Shown here in pieces: positions 1-8,101 of a DNA stretch of 15,350 nt. The notes under the pieces were generated by a model. It saw only the letters and a list, made by a program, of their open reading frames with translations, did not search any database and had not been told where the DNA came from. The stretch comes from Pseudomonadota bacterium. GTDB taxonomy: Bacteria > Desulfobacterota > Desulfobacteria > Desulfobacterales > RPRI01. A program made the translations under genes and the position numbers. Where the stretch lies: positions 1-15,350 of the forward strand of contig JAHJQU010000244.1 of the NCBI GenBank assembly GCA_018819005.1, in the 5' to 3' direction. Position 1 is the stretch's first letter. Each line of letters begins with the position of its first letter.

Positions 1-1408
1 CCGGAACTTTATCCAAACCTTCAGGGTGTATTAAAACCGGAAAATTAATCAGTGATTTATCCGGCAGGACCTCATATTCGGCGGGAAATCTATTTTCAAA
101 ATACATTTCCTGGAATCCTGAAAATTTAAGAGCATGCGCTGTTGAATCCAGTACGGCAGTCTCTTCTGAAGAGATCAAACCGGATGTAACCGCAACAGCA
201 AGTCCGGCGAGACATTCACCTCCATGCGTACATGCGATATGCCCATTGCGGTTTGCCGTAATTTGCCAATCCATAATGGACTGTTCCTTTACCTCTACGA
301 AAAAGACCTTTTCCTTGCCGGCAAGTCGGTTGTATGTATCGACAAGATGGATTACTCTCGGCATTGAAACCGGGTTGCCTATCATTGCAGCCTGAGCGAC
401 ACTCGGCTTAACATTTACCGGAACGAATTTGCGCTTTTTGACATCCGGTTCACTGTAGTAATTAAACACCGGATTGGCATGTTCTGATTGAACGCCGAAT
501 ATTTTCGGTAAAACATCTATAATGCCTGTCTCGTAAAATTTTATGAATCCATTTAATACCGCTGTGATGTTTCCTGCGTTTCCGATAGGGACAAATATGA
601 CCTTGTTTCTCATATCATACTCGAAATCCTGAGCAATCTCATAAGAATAAGATTCCTGCCCGAGAATTCGCCATGCATTCTTCGAATTAAGGAGAGCTAC
701 ATTATATTTTTCGGATAAATTTTCCACTATCTTCATGCAGTCGTCAAAAACGCCGGGTATTTCGAAAACCGATGCACCGCTCCCCAAAGGCTGGGAAAGC
801 TGCTGTGGTGTAACTTTCTTATGCGGAAGCAAAACAGCAGACTTGATATTGGGTTCAAGATAAGAAGCATATAAAGCCGCTGACGCAGAAGTATCTCCTG
901 TTGAAGCGCAGATTGCGAGGAGATCAGAAACAAGCTTATTTTGAACCAGATAATTGATATAGCTGAATGCGCTTGCCATTCCCCTGTCCTTGAATGATGC
1001 GCTGGGATTCTGGCCGTCATTTTTAAAGAAAAACTTCACACCAGCTTTTTTCTGGAGTGAATGATTAGCCTCGATAACCGGGGTGTGCCCTTCACCGAGG
1101 TATATTACCGAAGAAAGAGGGATAATCGGGCCAATAAATTCGTGGTAGCGGTATATTCCCTTCAGTGCCGGTATTTTCAACATACGGCGATAATCAAAAA
1201 TCTCCCGCCACTTTTTACCGGGGATTTTTTTCAAAAAGGCAAAATTCAAATCATGAATTAACAGAATCTTACTGCAATCAGGGCAGGTATAAAGAAGTTT
1301 TTCTATTCCGTATTCCCTGCCGCATCCGAGACAATGGTAAACCAGATCTCCTTTATGCTCCGGAATTATGTAAGGCCTGATATTTTTTGGGAAAGATTCG
1401 GGTTTCAT
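1..1408 (-). CDS. thrC: Threonine synthase, C-terminus cut by window edge
   Basis: PLP-dependent enzyme that converts O-phosphohomoserine to threonine, the last step of threonine synthesis in the cytoplasm. I translated the minus strand from the ATG at 1408-1406; the frame stays open for 469 codons to the window edge, so the stop is not visible. Residues 26-45 hold a C-x2-C...C-x2-C knuckle (C26, C29, C42, C45). The PLP-lysine motif NPSASFKDRG follows with K140 (codon 989-991), then CASTGDTSASAA, and GNAGN, which fits the PLP phosphate-binding loop. These motifs are characteristic of threonine synthase. The start overlaps the serS stop in an ATGA (1405-1408), so translation is probably coupled to serS. 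The Cys4 knuckle suggests a bound metal, which is inference. Serine/threonine dehydratase-type fold-II enzymes are the only alternative; the overall motif set favours thrC. Confidence 0.93.
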   Translation of the reverse strand, partial: MKPESFPKNIRPYIIPEHKGDLVYHCLGCGREYGIEKLLYTCPDCSKILLIHDLNFAFLKKIPGKKWREIFDYRRMLKIPALKGIYRYHEFIGPIIPLSSVIYLGEGHTPVIEANHSLQKKAGVKFFFKNDGQNPSASFKDRGMASAFSYINYLVQNKLVSDLLAICASTGDTSASAALYASYLEPNIKSAVLLPHKKVTPQQLSQPLGSGASVFEIPGVFDDCMKIVENLSEKYNVALLNSKNAWRILGQESYSYEIAQDFEYDMRNKVIFVPIGNAGNITAVLNGFIKFYETGIIDVLPKIFGVQSEHANPVFNYYSEPDVKKRKFVPVNVKPSVAQAAMIGNPVSMPRVIHLVDTYNRLAGKEKVFFVEVKEQSIMDWQITANRNGHIACTHGGECLAGLAVAVTSGLISSEETAVLDSTAHALKFSGFQEMYFENRFPAEYEVLPDKSLINFPVLIHPEGLDKVP

Positions 1409-2679
1409 GGCGATATTCTTTCCAATCCCCCCATGTAGGGTCTGAGATTTTCGGGAATAATAAAGGAACCATCTTCCTGTTGATAGTTTTCAAGAATGGC
1501 TGCAACCGTTCGCCCAACGGCAAGCCCCGATCCGTTTAAAGTATGAACAAGCTCTGTGCCTTTTTTCCCTTTTCTTTTGAATCGTATGTTACCGCGTCTC
1601 GCCTGGAAATTTTCGAAATTACTGCACGAGGAGATCTCCCTGTATACACCCTGGGCCGGCATCCATACTTCTATATCATATGTTTTTGCGGCAGAAAAGC
1701 CAAGATCTCCGGTGCAGAGGCAAATAACCTGATATGAAAGTCCAAGACGTTTTAAAATGGTTTCGGCATTATTCAAAAGATCTTCAAGTTCGTCATATGA
1801 AGTTTCAGGCTTTGAAAATTTCACAAGCTCTACCTTATTAAACTGATGCTGCCTTATCAGGCCTTTAGTGTCTTTTCCATAAGAACCTGCTTCTGAACGG
1901 AAACAAGGAGTGTAAGCCGTATAGAGAATGGGGAGTATCTCTTCATCTAAAATTTCATTTTGATGAATATTTGTTACAGGTACTTCGGCTGTGGGGATCA
2001 GATAATAATCCCACCCTTCCAGCTTGAAGAGATCTTCGGCAAACTTTGGCAATTGTCCGGTGCTTGTCATACTTTGCTTGTTAACAATAAATGGAGGCAA
2101 AACTTCGGTATAGCCGTGTTCAGTTGTATGTATGTCCACCATAAAATTTATCAGCGCTCTTTCAAGTCTTGCCCCCGCGCCAAAATATAATGGGAAGCGA
2201 GCACCTGTGATCTTTGAGGCTCTGTCAAAGTCAAATATCTTTAGATATTCACCTATTTCCCAGTGGCTTTTCGGTTCAAATTCAAAAGCCGGCCTTTCCC
2301 CAACCATTTTTACGGCCAAATTATCTGAACTGTCCTTACCTTCCGGAACTGAACTATGTGGAATATTTGGGAGTTCAAGAAGAATCTTGTTGATCATTTC
2401 CTCATTTTTCGAAAGCCCTGAATCGAGATTTTTTATTTTAGCGGAGACATTGCGCATTTCTAATACGAGGGCATTTGTATCATCGCCCTTTTTTTTCAAG
2501 GTTGCAATTTGTTCTGAAACAATATTTCGTTGATGCCTCAGTTCTTCAATTTCGGTAAGAATTAATCGCATTTTTGCGTCGTAATGCTTAAATCCTTCAA
2601 TATCAGCAACTTTGCCCCGTTTTGCTATAGAATTTTGAACAAGATCCAGATTTTGTCTAACAAATTTGATTTCCAGCAT
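1405..2679 (-). CDS. serS: Seryl-tRNA synthetase
   Basis: Charges tRNA-Ser (and tRNA-Sec where present) with serine; cytoplasmic class II synthetase. The 424-residue length is normal for bacterial SerRS. Residues about 25-100 form the charged helical N-terminal arm that grips the tRNA long variable arm. Class II motif 1 lies near 167-180. Motif 2 is around 260-280 (FRSEAGSYGKDTKGLIRQHQ), and motif 3 around 381-397 (LNGSGLAVGRTVAAILE). The frame is open 14 codons further upstream (to 2721), but those residues (MLIWLIFDIKVGII) do not fit the family. The ATG at 2679 begins the classic MLEIKFVRQN and has AGGA six bases upstream, so I chose it. The stop overlaps the thrC start by 4 nt. Confidence 0.97.
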   Translation of the reverse strand: MLEIKFVRQNLDLVQNSIAKRGKVADIEGFKHYDAKMRLILTEIEELRHQRNIVSEQIATLKKKGDDTNALVLEMRNVSAKIKNLDSGLSKNEEMINKILLELPNIPHSSVPEGKDSSDNLAVKMVGERPAFEFEPKSHWEIGEYLKIFDFDRASKITGARFPLYFGAGARLERALINFMVDIHTTEHGYTEVLPPFIVNKQSMTSTGQLPKFAEDLFKLEGWDYYLIPTAEVPVTNIHQNEILDEEILPILYTAYTPCFRSEAGSYGKDTKGLIRQHQFNKVELVKFSKPETSYDELEDLLNNAETILKRLGLSYQVICLCTGDLGFSAAKTYDIEVWMPAQGVYREISSCSNFENFQARRGNIRFKRKGKKGTELVHTLNGSGLAVGRTVAAILENYQQEDGSFIIPENLRPYMGGLERISP

Positions 2680-2900
2680 AATTATTCCTACTTTTATGTC
2701 AAATATAAGCCATATCAACAAGCTCTGCAGGGTTTATTAAAGAAAATAATAAAAAGGGTGCGGCAAAATAGTTTTATTATCATAATACCAGTTTACTTTT
2801 AACCACGTACAAGCTTTTTAGTCAATGATTTTTATAAGTTGACTTTTGTCAACTATTCTGTTAATAAAATTACAAATTCTATTTTCTCAGGAGATCGTAT
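2680..2900. promoter_or_regulatory. Divergent intergenic region between serS and the folate cyclo-ligase gene
   Basis: AT-rich 221-nt gap between two genes transcribed away from each other, so it must hold both promoters. On the plus strand TTGACT (2839-2844) is followed after 17 nt by the weak -10-like TAATAA (2862-2867), with TAAAAT at 2865-2870 as an alternative at longer spacing. On the minus strand TTGACT (2825-2820) is followed after 17 nt by TTAAAA (2802-2797). Both -10 matches are only about half-consensus, so exact promoters are uncertain. I saw no RNA gene here: there is no long-range pairing between the ends as expected for 6S RNA, and no T-box-like element before serS. Confidence 0.5.
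2837..2854. promoter_or_regulatory. Perfect palindrome, possible operator
   Basis: AGTTGAC (2837-2843), TTTT (2844-2847), GTCAACT (2848-2854) is a perfect 7-bp inverted repeat with a 4-nt spacer. The plus-strand arm contains the candidate -35 hexamer TTGACT for the downstream folate gene; the other arm reads TTGACA on the minus strand, a full consensus -35. A repressor bound here would block the plus-strand promoter. Whether a protein binds is inference. Confidence 0.35.
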
Positions 2901-3488
2901 ATGGAGGAAATTCGGGGGAAAAAAGGTGAAATAATAAATAATATATCCAAAATATTCAGCAAGCTTTCTGCTAATAATATATCAGAAAAAACGAGGAGCA
3001 TAGAAAAAAGACTGTTTGAATTTGCTAACTTTATCGAAGCAAAAACTTCTTTGCTCTATATTAATTCAGGATATGAGGTAGTTACCAAGGATATTCTTAA
3101 AAGATGTTTTGATTATAATAAAACCGTTGTTCTCCCTTCATTTAATTTCGAAATGCAAAAAATATCTTTACTGAAGGTTGATAACCTCAAAACGGGTTTA
3201 AAGCGTGGAGAAAATGGTATTCTGGAGCCTGATACCAGCAAGTGTAAAACAGTTCCAATCCAGTTTATTGATATAGCGATAATACCAGGATTTGCTTTTG
3301 ATGAAAAGGGAGGAAGAATCGGGTCAGGAGACGGTTTTTATGACAGGCTGATTCCCATGCTTCCTGTTACCACAAGAAAAGTAGGGCTTGCGTATGAAAG
3401 CCAGATTATCCAGCAGGTGCCGATGGAATCTCACGATAAACATGTGGACATAATCATTACGGAAAATAGAATAATTTATAAGATTTGA
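2901..3488 (+). CDS. fau: 5-formyltetrahydrofolate cyclo-ligase (5,10-methenyl-THF synthetase)
   Basis: ATP-dependent conversion of 5-formyl-THF to 5,10-methenyl-THF, returning a storage or inhibitory folate to the one-carbon pool; cytoplasmic. The 195-residue length matches the family. The diagnostic block runs from about 128 to 149: IPGFAFDEKG followed by GRIGSGDGFYDR, the form here of the family's G-R-(L/I)-G-x-G-x-G-(F/Y)-Y-D-R loop. VVLPSF near 76-81 and ESHDKHVDIIITE near 176-188 also fit. The start has AGGAG (2889-2893) seven bases upstream. The N-terminal 25 residues look less conserved than usual, but the catalytic loop leaves little doubt. It is a single-gene unit divergent from serS and convergent with the K+ channel gene. 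Confidence 0.92.
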   Translation: MEEIRGKKGEIINNISKIFSKLSANNISEKTRSIEKRLFEFANFIEAKTSLLYINSGYEVVTKDILKRCFDYNKTVVLPSFNFEMQKISLLKVDNLKTGLKRGENGILEPDTSKCKTVPIQFIDIAIIPGFAFDEKGGRIGSGDGFYDRLIPMLPVTTRKVGLAYESQIIQQVPMESHDKHVDIIITENRIIYKI

Positions 3489-3541
3489 GCAGGAAACGGG
3501 CTTTCACGCCCAGATAATTATGAGCAGTATGGTTAATTTTT
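3489..3541. other. Short convergent gap without a clear terminator
   Basis: 53 nt between the convergent folate cyclo-ligase and K+ channel genes. It contains a 4-bp inverted repeat GGGC (3498-3501) / GCCC (3508-3511) with a 6-nt loop. No uridine tract follows the stem on either strand, so it is not a convincing intrinsic terminator. Confidence 0.4.
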
Positions 3542-4543
3542 TCAGGATTCCAGGATTTTTTCAAGTTTTTGCAGATTTGAATCTTCTCCAACCGCAATAA
3601 CTGTATCTCCGGCCTCAATTTTCGTCTCAAAGGAAGGATTGAAAAGCATACTTCCGTCAGGTTTTTTTATTGCTATAATAATCAGATTAAATTTTTGCCT
3701 GATGCCAGAATCTTTCAACATAATATTTATCAGGCTTGAAGATGGACTCACCGGAATCTCTTCCATTTTGATGTCTTTGTTCTGTTCCGCGAAAGCAAGA
3801 TCCAGAAAGCTGGTAATCGTAGGCTTCAGAATTCGCTGGGCCATACTTATGGCACCAATATCATATGGAGACACAACGTTATTGGCACCTGCGGCTAAAA
3901 ACTTGGATTTTGTATCACTCCGGCTTGCTCTGGCTGTGATATGAAGGTTCGGATTGAGCTGCCTTGCAGTCAGAACAAGAAAAACATTTTCGGCATCTGT
4001 GGCCAGGACTGCAACAAGTCCTTTTGCTGTTTTTATTCCGGCTTTTATAAGGTTCTCTTCATCTACTGCATTCCCGTGCAGATATAGAACACCATCTTCT
4101 TCCATAACAGGGATGAGGTCTTTGTTGCTTTCCAAAACAATGAGATCGAATTCTTTTTTTCCGTATAAATTTTTACAAAGTACTCTTCCGATTCGTCCAT
4201 ACCCGCAAACTATATGATGGTTTTTCAGTCTTCCGATTTGTTTATCCAATCTTCTCCTCCCCAGAATAGCCCTTATTCTTCCTTCTATCATGAATTGAAC
4301 CATGGCGCCTGCAACATATAAACAAAAACCAACCCCGAAAAAGATCAGCAGCATTGTAAAGATGCGACCCGCCCTGCTTACAGAATGAACTTCACCATAT
4401 CCAACTGTAGCGAGAGTTATTATGGTCATGTACATTGAATCAAGAAGATCCCATCCTTCAATCATCATATACCCTGTAGTCCCCGCAATACCTATAAAAA
4501 GTGTCAGGAGGAGTGACAATATAAGATGTTTTGTGCTGTCCAT
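3542..4543 (-). CDS. Two-transmembrane K+ channel with cytoplasmic RCK (TrkA-N/TrkA-C) domains
   Basis: Inner-membrane potassium-selective channel gated by its cytoplasmic domain, of MthK-like architecture. The first membrane helix is at about 7-27. The pore loop ends in the selectivity filter TVGYGE (46-51), and a second helix runs about 61-85. An RCK N-domain follows with the Rossmann motif GYGRIG (114-119) and the acidic end of strand 2 (VLESN), then a TrkA-C domain at about 255-333. No voltage-sensor helices precede the pore, which rules out Kv- or Kch-type six-helix channels. The filter ends in Glu instead of the common Asp (TVGYGD). Length 333 residues is typical of MthK-like proteins. 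The ATG at 4543 has only a weak ribosome site (CCGGAAT). The gene is alone, divergent from pcm. The ligand that gates it cannot be told from sequence. Confidence 0.9.
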   Translation of the reverse strand: MDSTKHLILSLLLTLFIGIAGTTGYMMIEGWDLLDSMYMTIITLATVGYGEVHSVSRAGRIFTMLLIFFGVGFCLYVAGAMVQFMIEGRIRAILGRRRLDKQIGRLKNHHIVCGYGRIGRVLCKNLYGKKEFDLIVLESNKDLIPVMEEDGVLYLHGNAVDEENLIKAGIKTAKGLVAVLATDAENVFLVLTARQLNPNLHITARASRSDTKSKFLAAGANNVVSPYDIGAISMAQRILKPTITSFLDLAFAEQNKDIKMEEIPVSPSSSLINIMLKDSGIRQKFNLIIIAIKKPDGSMLFNPSFETKIEAGDTVIAVGEDSNLQKLEKILES

Positions 4544-4688
4544 GGATATTCCGGATAATATTTGAGATTAGGCCGATTTTTGTAAACAGTTCAATAGTTG
4601 TCTTTTTATATTCTATAAGATAAACAGATAAAAGTTTCAAGGCTTGAATTATTGACGAGTATTAATTGATTTGGCAGGAAATGCAAAC
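4544..4688. promoter_or_regulatory. Divergent intergenic region between the K+ channel gene and pcm
   Basis: 145-nt AT-rich gap between two divergent genes, so promoters in both directions are expected. On the plus strand TATAAG (4614-4619) is a 5/6 match to a -10, but I find no good -35 at 16-18 nt. On the minus strand a TTGAAC followed by TAATCT at 18 nt is a weak candidate. No RNA gene or repeat is apparent. Confidence 0.4.
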
Positions 4689-5348
4689 ATGAATGAAACA
4701 GCATTAAAATATGAGCGCATGCGCGAAGAGATGGTAAGAAAACAGATCGAGAACCGCGGGATAACCGATCCAAGAGTTATTGCAGCCATGCTGAAGGTTC
4801 CTCGTCACCTTTTTGTAAGCGATGCTCTCAGCGATCAGTCCTATGGCGATTTTCCTCTTCCCATAGGTGAGCAGCAGACAATATCTCAGCCATATATTGT
4901 TGCTGAAATGACCCAGTCGCTTAATCTGAATGAAGAAGACCGGGTTCTTGAAATAGGAACGGGATCCGGTTATCAGGCTGCGATTCTTGCTGAAATAGCA
5001 TTTCGCGTTTATACAATAGAGAGAATACATTCGCTTTATTCCAAAGCCCGCTCTCTCTTTGACAGGCTTTATTACCACAATATAGTAACGAAATATTCTG
5101 ACGGTTCGATAGGGTGGGAAGCTGAAAGTCCTTTTGACGCAATAATAGTTACAGCCGGTTCTCCGGATATTCCCAAAACTCTTATAAGCCAGCTTGCAAT
5201 AGGAGGGCGAATGGTTATTCCTGTTGGAAACCAGCATTCCCAGGATTTGATCAAGCTTTACAGGGATGAAAAGGGTATTCATAAGACAAATCTCGGGGGT
5301 TGCAGATTTGTCAGGCTTGTAGGAGAGCATGGATGGAGAGAAGAATAA
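4689..5348 (+). CDS. pcm: Protein-L-isoaspartate O-methyltransferase
   Basis: SAM-dependent methyltransferase that repairs isoaspartyl residues formed by protein ageing; cytoplasmic. From the ATG at 4689 it is 219 residues. The family's acceptor-binding segment TISQPYIVAEMTQ is at 64-76, the SAM motif I VLEIGTGSGYQAA at 86-98, DAIIVTAGSPDIP at about 150-162, and the conserved C-terminal RLVGEHGW at 209-216. The frame extends to a TTG at 4671, but the ATG at 4689 is preferred because AGGA (4676-4679) lies nine bases upstream of it and MNETALKYERMREEMV is a normal family start. The TAA stop abuts the next ATG, so the pair is almost certainly one operon. Confidence 0.95.
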   Translation: MNETALKYERMREEMVRKQIENRGITDPRVIAAMLKVPRHLFVSDALSDQSYGDFPLPIGEQQTISQPYIVAEMTQSLNLNEEDRVLEIGTGSGYQAAILAEIAFRVYTIERIHSLYSKARSLFDRLYYHNIVTKYSDGSIGWEAESPFDAIIVTAGSPDIPKTLISQLAIGGRMVIPVGNQHSQDLIKLYRDEKGIHKTNLGGCRFVRLVGEHGWREE

Positions 5349-5930
5349 ATGTTAAGGCGGATGTATGACTGGGTAATTAGATGGGCTGAAACACCTTATG
5401 GGGACTGGGCATTATTTTTTATTGCTTTTTCTGAGTCATCTTTTTTTCCCATACCTCCTGATGTTCTCCTAATAGCTCTTGGTATTGCAATACCAAAAAA
5501 ATCTTTCAGATATGCTCTATTGTGCTCTGTTGGTTCTGTTTTGGGTGGTTGTTTTGGCTATCTTATCGGGTGGCAGTTCATGGCGGGATTCGGGGATAAA
5601 ATAATAAATTTGTATGGTTTTGGAGATAAATATGGCTATATTCAGGATCTTTTCATGAAATACGATGCGTGGGCAATCGGAATAGCAGGCTTTACACCGA
5701 TTCCATATAAGGTCTTCACAATTGCAGCAGGTGCATTCAAAATAAATTTTCCGATATTCCTTATTGCTTCAGCGATTTCACGTTCTGCTCGTTTTTTTGC
5801 GGTAGGTGGCCTTATTTATTATTTCGGCCCCAGGATTCAGGTGTTTATCAACAAGTACTTCGATGTACTTGCAGTGGCATTTACCATTCTGCTGGTTGCA
5901 GGTTTTGTAACAATCAAATATATTTTTTAA
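5349..5930 (+). CDS. YqaA/DedA-like VTT-domain inner-membrane protein
   Basis: Multi-pass membrane protein of the SNARE-associated/VTT superfamily; some DedA relatives move undecaprenyl phosphate or phospholipids across the membrane, but the YqaA branch has no settled function. Length 193 residues. The re-entrant motif SESSFFPIPPDV is at 28-39, and a second conserved loop GFTPIPYKVFTIAAGAF at 114-130 is followed by SRSARFF (144-150). Hydrophobic segments lie at about 20-48, 55-78, 107-145 and 168-190. GGAGAG (5335-5340) lies eight bases before the ATG, inside the end of pcm. Its stop is only 2 nt from the nrdJ stop on the opposite strand, leaving no room for separate terminators. Confidence 0.88.
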   Translation: MLRRMYDWVIRWAETPYGDWALFFIAFSESSFFPIPPDVLLIALGIAIPKKSFRYALLCSVGSVLGGCFGYLIGWQFMAGFGDKIINLYGFGDKYGYIQDLFMKYDAWAIGIAGFTPIPYKVFTIAAGAFKINFPIFLIASAISRSARFFAVGGLIYYFGPRIQVFINKYFDVLAVAFTILLVAGFVTIKYIF

Positions 5931-5932
5931 TT

Positions 5933-8100
5933 TTAACTGCATTTTGAATAACCGCAGGAATGACAAACAAGACATCCTTCCTGATGTGTAAGTACCCCGC
6001 TGCAATCCGGGCAAACACCCATTATTGAACCGCTTTCGGCGAAAGTGGAATCGGTTCTGTATTTAAGTACTCTTGCAATTGCGTCGGGACAGGAGAGCAC
6101 CATTACTCCATTTTGCCATGAAGGAGAAGGGCATCTGATTCCTGCAAGCTGTTTGATAATGGCTTCAGCCTTCACACCGGAACGTAAGGCAAGAGATATA
6201 AGACGGCCTGCCGCTTCAATTTGAGATGAGGCACATCCTCCAGTTTTTCCCATCTGGGCAAAGACTTCGCACATTCCATCCTCATCAGAATTTATTGTGA
6301 CATATAATTTCCCGCAACCGGTTTTGATGCGTTCGGTAATACCGACAGTGCATTCCGGTCTGGGTCTTGGGGCTATTTTGACTGACTCTCCTTTTTCGGA
6401 GCCGATATTCAGTACCTGCAGTTGACGGCTTCCGTCCCGGTAGATTGTTACTCCTTTGCAGCCGAATTATGGGCAAGCAGATATACCTTTGCAATATCAC
6501 TTTTTATGGCTCCGGAACGAAAGTTTACAGTTTTTGAAACGGCATTATCGGTATATTTCTGGAATGCAGCCTGAATCTTTATGTGCTGCTCAGGTGATAT
6601 ATCGTGTGCTGTTACAAAAAGAGCTTTTAAGTGGTCAGAAACTGATTCAATATCCTGAACGGATTTTCCCTCCATTATTTCATCCATCAATTTTTTTCTG
6701 TAAATCCCTTCTGCCTTTGCTATGTCAACAAACAGGGGATTGATTTCAGAAAGGGATTGTCCATCAAGAACCTTCCTTACTTGAGCTATCGCAAATAAAG
6801 GTTCAATGCCGCTTGATGTGCCTGCTATAATGCTGATTGTTCCGGTTGGGGCTATTGTGGTAGTAGTCGCATTCCGCATGTGCGGAGTCTGCGGCGCATC
6901 GTAAAGACTTTCTTTGTAATATGCGAAATTGCCTCTTTTTTTTCCAAGCGCTGCGGAGGCAATTTTAGATTCCTGTGAAATAAAAGACATTATTTTTTCA
7001 GCTACTGATACGGCTTCTTCCGAATTATAAGATATTCCCAGTTTAATGAGCATCTCGGCAAACCCCATTACGCCAATGCCTAATTTTCTTGTACCTTTAC
7101 TCATTTTTTCGATGCGGGATAGAGGGTATTTGTTTATTTCTATCACGTTATCAAGGAAATGAACTGCATCATGAACAGTTTTTTTAAGGCGATTATAATT
7201 AACAGCTTTTCCGGAAACCATTCTTGAAAGATTAATGGATCCAAGCGTGCAAGATTCGTAAGGAAGAAGAGGCTGTTCGCCGCAGGGGTTTGTTGCTTCT
7301 ATCTCTCCAAGATGATGAGTTGGATTATCCTGATTAATTCTGTCTATAAAAATAACGCCTGGTTCACCTGTAAGCCATGCTGAATGCACTATCATGTCGA
7401 ATATTTTTCTTGCAGAAATGCGCTTTACAATATTCGTTGTGCGTGGATTTATCAGATCGTATTCAGAATCACGTTCCAATGCGGCCATAAAATTGTTTGT
7501 CAATGCAACAGATATGTTGAAATTGTTAAGCCGATTCTGATCATCTTTCAGCTCAATAAAAGATTCAATATCAGGGTGATCTACCCGCAAGATTCCCATG
7601 TTTGCCCCTCTGCGGGTTCCGCCCTGCTTTACGGTTTCAGTCGCGACATCAAAGACGGTCATAAAGGAAACAGGTCCGCTTGATACTCCTGCGGTTGAAA
7701 GTACTATATCTTTTTCAGGACGTATCCGGGAAAAGGAAAAACCTGTTCCACCTCCGCTTTTATGTATAATTGCCGTATTTTTCAGAGTTTCAAATATGCT
7801 GTCCATTGAATCTTCAATCGGCAGCACAAAACAGGCTGCAAGCTGGCCAAGGCGCCGCCCTGCATTCATGAGTGTAGGAGAATTAGGCAAAAACCATAAG
7901 TTCGTCATGATCTTAAGAAATTTTTTTTCTGCTTTTTTGATGTCATATGGAGAATTAAACAAAGATTCAGCGGAGGCTACATGTTTTGCCACTCTTTCAA
8001 ACATATTCGCAGGTGTTTCAATTACATTTCCTTCCTTATCTTTTTTCAGATAACGTTTTTCAAGAACTATTATCGCATTATTTGAAAGTGGAATTTTCAT
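5933..8100 (-). pseudogene. nrdJ: Adenosylcobalamin-dependent (class II) ribonucleotide reductase, split by a single-base frameshift
   Basis: Reduces ribonucleotides to deoxyribonucleotides using coenzyme B12; needs no oxygen and no separate radical subunit. The 5' part (8100-6448, 550 codons) contains LAACFV with C90, KSGGGTGFSFSR (124-135), NPCGEQPLLPYESC with C283 and C294, and IIAGTSSGIEPLFA. C90/C294 fit the redox pair and C283 the thiyl-radical cysteine by comparison with the Thermotoga enzyme. The 3' part, in another frame, runs FGCKGVTIYRDGSRQLQVL from 6466, then a C-terminal domain ending in C-x2-C...C-x2-CGYSKCS, a family hallmark. The frames join if one T is restored in AATTCGG near 6464-6468 (to AATTTCGG). 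The repaired product would be about 723 residues, complete and without an N-terminal ATP-cone. As written, translation stops at 6448. The ATG is one base after the LysR stop and lacks a good ribosome site. Confidence 0.9.
6448..6468 (-). other. Frameshift site within nrdJ
   Basis: On the minus strand frame 0 reads AAT TCG GCT GCA AAG GAG TAA and stops at 6448. The -1 frame reads TTC GGC TGC AAA GGA GTA, giving the conserved FGCKGV block. The switch must occur between about 6468 and 6448. No X-XXY-YYZ slippery heptamer is present, so a lost T in a short T run is the simplest explanation. Confidence 0.85.
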
Positions 8101-8101
8101 A

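Noticed and set aside
2132..2533. 133-codon open frame antisense to serS
   Set aside because: Shadow of the SerRS reading frame; Ser/Phe-rich product with no domain.
2680..2721. Longer N-terminus for SerRS starting at 2721
   Set aside because: The extra 14 residues are hydrophobic and unlike the family; a ribosome site supports the ATG at 2679.
2700..2900. 6S RNA gene, often found upstream of the folate cyclo-ligase gene in other proteobacteria
   Set aside because: The region is very AT-rich and its ends show no long complementarity or central bubble structure.
3498..3511. Intrinsic terminator between the folate cyclo-ligase and K+ channel genes
   Set aside because: Only a 4-bp stem and no T-tract on either strand.
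4458..4640. 60-codon minus-strand frame overlapping the K+ channel start
   Set aside because: It overlaps the channel's first helix in another frame and shows no domain.
4672..4685. Sigma-54-like promoter before pcm (TTGGCAGGAAATGC)
   Set aside because: GG to GC spacing is 8 nt, not the required 10, and the segment contains the pcm ribosome site.
4704..5330. 208-codon open frame antisense to pcm
   Set aside because: It lies wholly opposite a gene with every isoaspartyl methyltransferase motif, and its translation shows no recognisable domain or plausible start context.
6448..6470. Programmed -1 ribosomal frameshifting in nrdJ
   Set aside because: No slippery heptamer and no evident downstream pseudoknot; a missing base explains it more simply.
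6285..6500. 71-codon minus-strand frame across the nrdJ break
   Set aside because: It is the third, unused frame; the conserved FGCKGVTIYRDGSR segment is in a different frame over the same bases.
7598..8053. 151-codon open frame antisense to nrdJ
   Set aside because: Opposite the catalytic core of the reductase; no domain and no ribosome site.
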